Of a stretch of DNA of 10,957 nt, positions 6,572 to 10,957 are shown in pieces (the stretch's first letter is position 1; every line of letters starts with the position of its first letter). The position numbers and the translations under genes are program-made. A model generated the notes under the pieces. It made no database searches, was not told where the DNA came from, and saw only the letters and a list, made by a program, of their open reading frames with translations. The DNA comes from an uncultured Clostridia bacterium (GTDB taxonomy: Bacteria; Bacillota; Clostridia; UMGS1810). The DNA is taken from contig CALGRC010000156.1 of the NCBI GenBank assembly GCA_937959315.1, forward strand, positions 1 through 10,957, read 5' to 3'.

Positions 6572-7903
6572 TTGGCTGACGAAATTGTCAGAAGTATGCC
6601 CAGCAATATTGAAGCAGAACAATATATTTTGGGCGCGATTATATTTGACAACGACTGTTTGGCAGACGTCACCCAGTCGCTCAAAACAGAGGATTTTTAT
6701 TTGGAGCAGCACAAAAAAATATTTGGCGCTATGATTGAGTTGTCCAATCACAGCCAGCCGGTAGATTTGATAACCCTAAAAAGCGCGCTGGAACCGGTAT
6801 TTGACGCCGTAGGCGGTATAGAATACCTGACGCAGATCAGCCTGATGGTTACTACCACCGCCAATTTAAAACATCATATCCAAATTGTCAAAAACAAAGC
6901 GCTGATGCGGCGGCTCATCCGTGCAGCCAATGAAATCATGGATTTGGGATACCGCACCGATACCGATATACCTGTGATACTAAGCAGCGCTGAAAGCAAA
7001 ATCTTTGATGTCCTGCAAAACCGTGTCACCACCGACCTGTATCCAATCAAAGATATTTTGGCCGCCAACCTAGCGCGGCTGGAAGAGCTGATGCGCCGCA
7101 AGGAAAAAATTACCGGCGTGCCAACCGGATTCCGGGATTTGGACCTGCATACCTCCGGTTTGCAGCCATCCGATCTGGTACTTATCGCTGCGCGCCCTTC
7201 CATGGGAAAAACCAGCTTCGCTTTAAATATTGCCACCAACGCCGCACTGCGCCACAATGTCCCAGTTGCCATTTTTAGCCTGGAAATGAGCAAAGAACAG
7301 CTTTCCAATCGTATTTTATGCTCGGAAAGCTACATTTCCAGCGAAAAAATGCGGGTGGGCGACCTGGACGCCGACGACCTGCCCAAGCTAGCTCTCACCA
7401 TCGATGCACTGTCCAAGGCGCCTATTTACATTGATGATACGCCAGGCATTACCGTTACTGAAATCCGCTCTAAATGCCGCCGGCTCAAGTTAAAAAACCA
7501 GCTTGGCCTGGTCATTGTCGATTACCTGCAGCTAATGCAGGGAAGCGGCCGGGAAAGCCGTCAGCAGGATGTCGCTGATAACAGCCGGATGCTCAAAATC
7601 CTGGCAAAAGAAATGGAAGTCCCGGTCATCACCTTGTCACAGCTAAGCCGCGCGCCCGAACAGCGCACCGAGCACCGTCCCATTTTAAGCGACCTGCGGG
7701 AATCAGGTTCTATTGAACAGGATGCCGATATTGTCATGTTTTTGTACCGGGATGAAAAGTATAACGAAGAAACGGAAAAGAAAAATATTGCCGAGTGCAT
7801 CATTGCAAAATTCAGAAACGGCAGCACAGGTACCATTGAATTGGGCTGGCGCGGGGAATTTACACGGTTTATGGATTTGGATCATACCCATGTCCAGCTA
7901 TAG
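6572..7903 (+). CDS. dnaB: Replicative DNA helicase DnaB (DnaC in Bacillus)
   Basis: A 443-residue hexameric 5'-3' helicase that unwinds DNA at the replication fork and recruits primase. The N-terminal domain begins with the typical MPSNIEAEQYILGAIIFDND segment; a linker leads to the RecA-like ATPase with Walker A RPSMGKTS (208-215), the SLEMSKEQL segment, Walker B IVDYLQLM (D317), and late motifs SQLSRAPEQR and LRESGSIEQDADIVMFLYRDE. It ends with the usual GTIELGWRGEFTRF. Full length with no intein. The start is TTG 6572, with GGGAGGG (6558-6564) 7 nt upstream. It lies 16 nt after rplI and 16 nt before tilS, so it is clearly cotranscribed. B. subtilis calls the same protein DnaC. Confidence 0.98.
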   Translation: MADEIVRSMPSNIEAEQYILGAIIFDNDCLADVTQSLKTEDFYLEQHKKIFGAMIELSNHSQPVDLITLKSALEPVFDAVGGIEYLTQISLMVTTTANLKHHIQIVKNKALMRRLIRAANEIMDLGYRTDTDIPVILSSAESKIFDVLQNRVTTDLYPIKDILAANLARLEELMRRKEKITGVPTGFRDLDLHTSGLQPSDLVLIAARPSMGKTSFALNIATNAALRHNVPVAIFSLEMSKEQLSNRILCSESYISSEKMRVGDLDADDLPKLALTIDALSKAPIYIDDTPGITVTEIRSKCRRLKLKNQLGLVIVDYLQLMQGSGRESRQQDVADNSRMLKILAKEMEVPVITLSQLSRAPEQRTEHRPILSDLRESGSIEQDADIVMFLYRDEKYNEETEKKNIAECIIAKFRNGSTGTIELGWRGEFTRFMDLDHTHVQL

Positions 7904-7911
7904 GGGAAGGA
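7902..7911 (+). promoter_or_regulatory. Ribosome binding site deciding the tilS start
   Basis: AGGGGAAGGA overlaps the dnaB stop and places AAGGA 8 nt before GTG 7920. It favours this GTG over the in-frame ATG at 7890, which lies inside dnaB and has no purine-rich stretch at the right distance. Confidence 0.7.
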
Positions 7912-7919
7912 CGGATTTT

Positions 7920-9308
7920 GTGCTTTCATTTTTAGAACAAGTACAGTCTACTATCCAGACATACCAAATGTTTTCCGGCGGCGAGTCGGTTGTCGTCGGC
8001 ATTTCCGGCGGCGCAGACTCCACCGCCCTTTTGTATGCCCTTTTCAAACTGCGGCAGACACTTGGCCTGACACTGCACGCCGTACATATCAACCATTTGC
8101 TGCGGGGGGAAGAATCTATCCGGGATGAACAGTTTGTAATACAAATGTGCCGCAATTTAGACATCCCCTGCCATGTTGTACACTGCGATGCCGCCGCACA
8201 AGCCAAAAAGAGCAAATGCTCTGTAGAAGCGGCAGGACATGAACTCCGTTATTCATATTTCCGAGAAATCGCCGAAAAAACCGGCGCAGCCCGCATCGCC
8301 GTTGCGCACAATCAAAACGACAATGCAGAAACAATGCTCATGCACCTACTGCGCGGCTGCGGCCTTCCCGGCTTGTGCGGCATCCCTCCTGTCAACGGTA
8401 TGGTTGTACGCCCGCTGATTGCATCAAGCCGTGCAGAAATTGAAGCCTATCTTGCAGAAAATCAATTTCCATACATAACTGACAGCACCAATCTGGAAAA
8501 CGTCTATACCCGCAATTATATCCGGCATGCTGTTCTCCCGGCTTTGCTAAAACGCAATCCGGCGGCAGTTGCAACCTTGTCAGCAAATGCACGGCGGTTT
8601 TCCGTAGATAATGATTTTATCAACCAGCAAACGCACATACTTTGCCAATCCTGCCTGCGGACCAGCAAGCAATATGCCGCCATTCTGGCAGCCCCTTTAA
8701 GCCGCGCACACCCTGCGCTGCGATACCGTGCTATACAGCGGGCGGTCACGCATATCACAGGGAATACGCGGAATATTTCCCAATCGCAGCTCGATGCAAT
8801 TTTATCGCTCTCGCGCACCGGCGCTGAATATCACACTGGGACGCTGTTTGTCCGCCGCCAGCCGGATGCATGGGTATTCACAGCAAAAAAACCAGATGTG
8901 CTCTCCTACCGTTACCCATTGACGCCAGACGTCCCGCTTTACATCCCCGAACTTGGCATCACTGTCCTTTGCCAAACCTGCAAACCAGGAGTACAGCCTG
9001 CAGCAGGGGCCATACTTTTAGATAAAAACGCTCTTGACGGTATTCCCCTATCTATCCGCAGCCGAAGGGAAGGCGACAGGTTCCGCCCGGCGGGCGGGCC
9101 CGGCGAAAAAAAACTCAAAGCATATTTGATTGATAAAAAAATCCCGGTTGATCAGCGCAGTACGATTCCATTACTGGAAGCCGGCGGGAAAATTGCGGCC
9201 GTTTTGGGTATATGCCCCGGCGCTGATTTTACGCCGCAGCCTGGAACAACCGCCTATTACCAAATTATCATACAAAGGGAGGATGCAAATGATGCACCCA
9301 GATTGTGA
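7920..9308 (+). CDS. tilS: tRNA(Ile)-lysidine synthetase TilS
   Basis: A 462-residue enzyme that uses ATP to attach lysine to C34 of the CAU-anticodon tRNA-Ile, so that it reads AUA and is charged with isoleucine. The PP-loop ATPase motif is SGGADSTAL (starting residue 29), followed by HAVHINHLLRGEES, HNQNDNAET (130-138, the position usually reading HHADDQAET) and LRGCGLPGLCGIP. The tRNA-contact segment DSTNLENVYTRNYIRH follows. The C-terminal TilS_C domain carries SRREGDRFRP (381-390) and GEKKLKAYLIDKKIP. Length is close to the 472 of B. subtilis. I take GTG 7920 as start; the open frame extends further upstream inside dnaB but that is overlap, not TilS. The 3' end overlaps hpt by 20 nt. The neighbours tilS-hpt-ftsH are in the classical Firmicute order. 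Confidence 0.96.
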   Translation: MLSFLEQVQSTIQTYQMFSGGESVVVGISGGADSTALLYALFKLRQTLGLTLHAVHINHLLRGEESIRDEQFVIQMCRNLDIPCHVVHCDAAAQAKKSKCSVEAAGHELRYSYFREIAEKTGAARIAVAHNQNDNAETMLMHLLRGCGLPGLCGIPPVNGMVVRPLIASSRAEIEAYLAENQFPYITDSTNLENVYTRNYIRHAVLPALLKRNPAAVATLSANARRFSVDNDFINQQTHILCQSCLRTSKQYAAILAAPLSRAHPALRYRAIQRAVTHITGNTRNISQSQLDAILSLSRTGAEYHTGTLFVRRQPDAWVFTAKKPDVLSYRYPLTPDVPLYIPELGITVLCQTCKPGVQPAAGAILLDKNALDGIPLSIRSRREGDRFRPAGGPGEKKLKAYLIDKKIPVDQRSTIPLLEAGGKIAAVLGICPGADFTPQPGTTAYYQIIIQREDANDAPRL

Positions 9309-9831
9309 AAAAATTGTCTTAAGCCAGCAGCAAATCCAAAGACGGGTACAAGAACTTGGCGCACAGATATCTGCCGATTACGCTGGCGGAGAAATTCAAT
9401 TTATATCTATTTTAAACGGCGCTTTCATCTTTACCGCTGACCTTTTGCGCGCCGTTGAGGCAGATTGCCATATTGATTTTATGCAAGTGTCGTCCTACGG
9501 CAACAGTTCTTGCTCTTCCGGTACCCTTAATATCAAACGGGATACCAGTATGGAATTAGAAAATAAGGATATCATCATTGTAGAAGATATTTTAGACACC
9601 GGTTATACCATGCGGAACCTTACAAATTATTTGAAAAGCAAAAAACCGCGCAGCTTAAAAATCTGCACGCTCATAGACAAACCCGCCCGGCGGACTGAAC
9701 AAATCCATGCCGATTATTTCGGCTTTACCTTTGCAGAAGATCTTTTTTTGGTCGGATATGGCCTGGATTATGCACAAAAATACCGGAATTTGCCATATGT
9801 TGCAGTACTAAAACCAGAAATTTACTCATAA
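9289..9831 (+). CDS. hpt: Hypoxanthine(-guanine) phosphoribosyltransferase
   Basis: 180 residues, normal for bacterial HPRT. It converts hypoxanthine or guanine plus PRPP to IMP or GMP in purine salvage. Visible motifs: ISILNGAFIF (39-48) around the first active-site loop, the flexible-loop SSYG (68-71), and the PRPP-binding signature IVEDILDTGYT (97-107). Near the end are DKPARR and LVGYGLDYAQKYRNLPYV, the purine-binding region typical of the family. ATG 9289 is chosen because AGGGAGG (9276-9282) is 6 nt upstream; ATG 9292 is nearly as good and the difference is one residue. The start lies inside the tilS reading frame, giving a 20-nt overlap and likely translational coupling. It is the last gene before a 113-nt gap with no clear terminator. 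Confidence 0.96.
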   Translation: MMHPDCEKIVLSQQQIQRRVQELGAQISADYAGGEIQFISILNGAFIFTADLLRAVEADCHIDFMQVSSYGNSSCSSGTLNIKRDTSMELENKDIIIVEDILDTGYTMRNLTNYLKSKKPRSLKICTLIDKPARRTEQIHADYFGFTFAEDLFLVGYGLDYAQKYRNLPYVAVLKPEIYS

Positions 9832-9880
9832 CGTTAACAGAATATTTATATTTTGTGCGACTTTTGTTCATAATAAACTA

Positions 9881-9909
9881 TTGTAATTTGTGTTTCTTTG
9901 TGCTAAGAT
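9881..9909 (+). promoter_or_regulatory. Candidate promoter of ftsH with extended -10
   Basis: TTGTAA (9881-9886), 17 nt, then TAAGAT (9904-9909), preceded by TGC as an extended -10. The start would be near 9916, about 30 nt before the TTG start codon. The -35 is identical to that of lepA. No terminator separates hpt from ftsH, so read-through from the operon is also likely. Confidence 0.6.
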
Positions 9910-9944
9910 TAACAATATGTTCCAATTCCAAGGAGGCGAGGTTA

Positions 9945-10823
9945 TTGAAGAAATACATAAAAGGCATTGGCTTTTATATATTACTTCTGGCAGTGATATT
10001 CCTAATATATTCCCTCATTAGTTACAAAAGCGGGCCAACAACCAAAGGATTTTCCGATTTGGTCAATCAAATCAATTCGGGGAACGTAACCGAACTGCAA
10101 ATTACGGAAAATGTAGCTGTCGCCTCCCTGAAGGACGGCACTATCATCAAATCAGAAATCCCTTCGCTGGACGCTTTATATGAACATGCGGGCGATCAGA
10201 TTAAAAAGCAGGTCAACGACCATACGCTGACCTACACTGCACCGCAGCCCAATGTACCGCCCTGGTGGCTGTCTATGCTGCCCTCTATTATACTAATGGT
10301 GGTTATCATTGTATTTTGGGTATATTTCTTTAAACAGTCGCAGGGCGGCGCGGGCGGGCGCGGCGCCATGTCTTTTGGCAAAAGCAAAGCCAAGGTTTCG
10401 GTCAACGAAAAGGACCCTGTCACCTTCCGCGATGTGGCAGGTGCAGATGTAGAAAAAGCAGAACTGGCCGAAGTGGTCGAATTTTTAAAAGATCCTATGC
10501 GGTTTGAGCAATTGGGGGCAAAAATCCCCCGTGGCGTCTTGCTAGTAGGCCCTCCGGGTACAGGGAAAACCCTTTTGGCAAAAGCAGTTGCCGGGGAAGC
10601 CGGCGTCCCGTTCTTTTCCATCAGCGGCTCCGATTTTGTAGAAATGTTTGTCGGTGTCGGCGCGTCGCGCGTCCGTGATTTGTTTGAACAGGCAAAAAAG
10701 GCCGCGCCCAGTATTGTATTCATCGATGATTGCTTCGATCTGTCCGCCGACTTCACCATCCCAAGGTCCCCAAAAGACAACCTCTTCGCTGGTAAGCGCA
10801 GACGACGCGTCCTCACCGGCTGA
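9945..10823 (+). pseudogene. ftsH: ATP-dependent zinc metalloprotease FtsH, broken at Walker B
   Basis: FtsH is a membrane-anchored AAA+ zinc protease for membrane and regulatory proteins. Residues 1-261 are normal: an N-terminal membrane helix (about 7-25), an extracytoplasmic domain, a second helix (about 107-129), then the AAA domain with VTFRDVAGADVEKAEL, Walker A GPPGTGKT (202-209), the pore-loop region FVEMFVGVGASRVRDLF and SIVFID of Walker B (256-261). There the family continues EIDAVGR, but this frame reads D262 and then 30 unrelated residues to a stop at 10821-10823; these are the antisense of an opposing lipoprotein gene. The second half of the AAA domain, the HExxH zinc site and the protease domain (about 350 residues) are missing. 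TTG 9945 is chosen because AAGGAGG (9930-9936) is 8 nt upstream. As written, the product could not hydrolyse ATP properly or cleave protein. It may be a real rearrangement or a false join. Confidence 0.9.
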
Positions 10824-10931
10824 GCCTGCGGCAGAAGACGAGCTTCCAGTGTCGCTGGAGCTACAGCCTGCCACGCTGAGCGCCATACCGGCAGCTAGTA
10901 ACAACGCCATCAATTTTTTGCTCTTTTTCAT
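10710..10931 (-). CDS. N-terminus of a sugar ABC transporter substrate-binding lipoprotein, truncated
   Basis: From ATG 10931 on the minus strand comes a lipoprotein signal peptide: basic MKKSKK, a hydrophobic core, and a lipobox ending VAGC with the lipidated cysteine at residue 23. A serine/alanine-rich tether (24-48) follows, then the mature start VVFWGPWDGEVGGQIEAIIDEYN (about 51-73), read here in two parts: VVFWGPWDGE and VGGQIEAIIDEYN. This is the usual beginning of family 1 extracellular sugar-binding proteins. AAGGGGG (complement of 10939-10945) is 7 nt before the start. After about residue 74 the frame continues open to 10542, but only as the antisense of ftsH, so the real gene is cut here; about 350-400 residues are missing. 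The sugar bound cannot be inferred. The family call is good, though it rests on a short stretch. Confidence 0.82.
10711..10729. other. Breakpoint between ftsH and the inverted lipoprotein gene, with palindrome
   Basis: On the plus strand this stretch encodes the FtsH Walker B run SIVFID; on the minus strand it encodes IDEYN of the substrate-binding protein. Both readings are natural for their families, so the exact breakpoint is ambiguous over up to 19 nt. It contains the perfect 10-bp palindrome TCATCGATGA (10720-10729). Left of it everything on the plus strand is FtsH; right of it everything on the minus strand is the lipoprotein. Confidence 0.8.
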
Positions 10932-10957
10932 TTGTAATCCCCCTTGTTATAATCCAG

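Noticed and set aside
9832..9880. A terminator after hpt
   Set aside because: The stretch is AT-rich, but I see no stem of useful length followed by a U-run.
10711..10729. A programmed site-specific inversion (phase-variation) site
   Set aside because: No recombinase gene and no second inverted copy of the sequence is present in the window; a 10-bp palindrome alone is too little.
10730..10823. The last 30 residues of the ftsH frame as a novel C-terminal extension
   Set aside because: They are the antisense of the lipoprotein signal peptide and tether region, so they have no independent coding evidence.
10542..10931. A 129-residue minus-strand ORF as a single intact protein
   Set aside because: Only the first ~74 residues look like a substrate-binding lipoprotein; the rest is the antisense of the well-conserved ftsH AAA domain.
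1..10957. CRISPR array, insertion sequence, tRNA/rRNA gene, prophage or toxin-antitoxin module
   Set aside because: No regularly spaced repeats, transposase or integrase motifs, tRNA-like cloverleaf or such gene pairs were seen on either strand.

Overview
The window reads as chromosomal DNA of a low- to mid-GC Firmicute, most likely a gut or anaerobic clostridial lineage. This rests on the gene order DUF2232 (YybS-like) - gdpP - rplI - dnaB and tilS - hpt - ftsH, on strong AGGAGG-type ribosome binding sites, on frequent TTG/GTG starts, on a DUF378 protein, and on a serine-rich lipoprotein leader typical of clostridial sugar ABC transporters. I cannot name the genus from sequence alone.

Layout, left to right. 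Positions 1-2912 lie on the minus strand. They hold the first 472 codons of lepA (elongation factor 4, cut by the left edge) with a clear promoter, a small DUF378 membrane protein with a textbook terminator, and a stand-alone Gfo/Idh/MocA-family oxidoreductase with its own promoter and terminator. Positions 2913-3098 form a head-to-head intergenic region with two divergent sigma-A-type promoters. From 3099 to 9831 there is a tight plus-strand operon: a DUF2232 multi-spanning membrane protein, the c-di-AMP phosphodiesterase gdpP, rplI (ribosomal protein L9), dnaB (replicative helicase), tilS (tRNA-Ile lysidine synthetase) and hpt (hypoxanthine phosphoribosyltransferase). Gaps are at most 16 nt and several genes overlap. 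ftsH follows with its own promoter and a TTG start.

The operon joins core functions: second-messenger (c-di-AMP) turnover, translation (L9, lysidine modification), replication (DnaB), purine salvage (Hpt) and membrane proteolysis (FtsH). This is conserved housekeeping content, and I see no new defence, mobile or biosynthetic system.

The one real anomaly is at the right end. ftsH reads perfectly up to its Walker B motif and then stops being FtsH at about 10729. The remaining ~228 nt are the start of a sugar ABC transporter substrate-binding lipoprotein on the opposite strand, which is itself cut at the same point. The two broken genes meet head-on at a perfect 10-bp palindrome (10720-10729) inside a stretch of up to 19 nt that codes plausibly in both genes. 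A chimeric assembly or amplification join is the leading explanation; a genuine inversion is the alternative.
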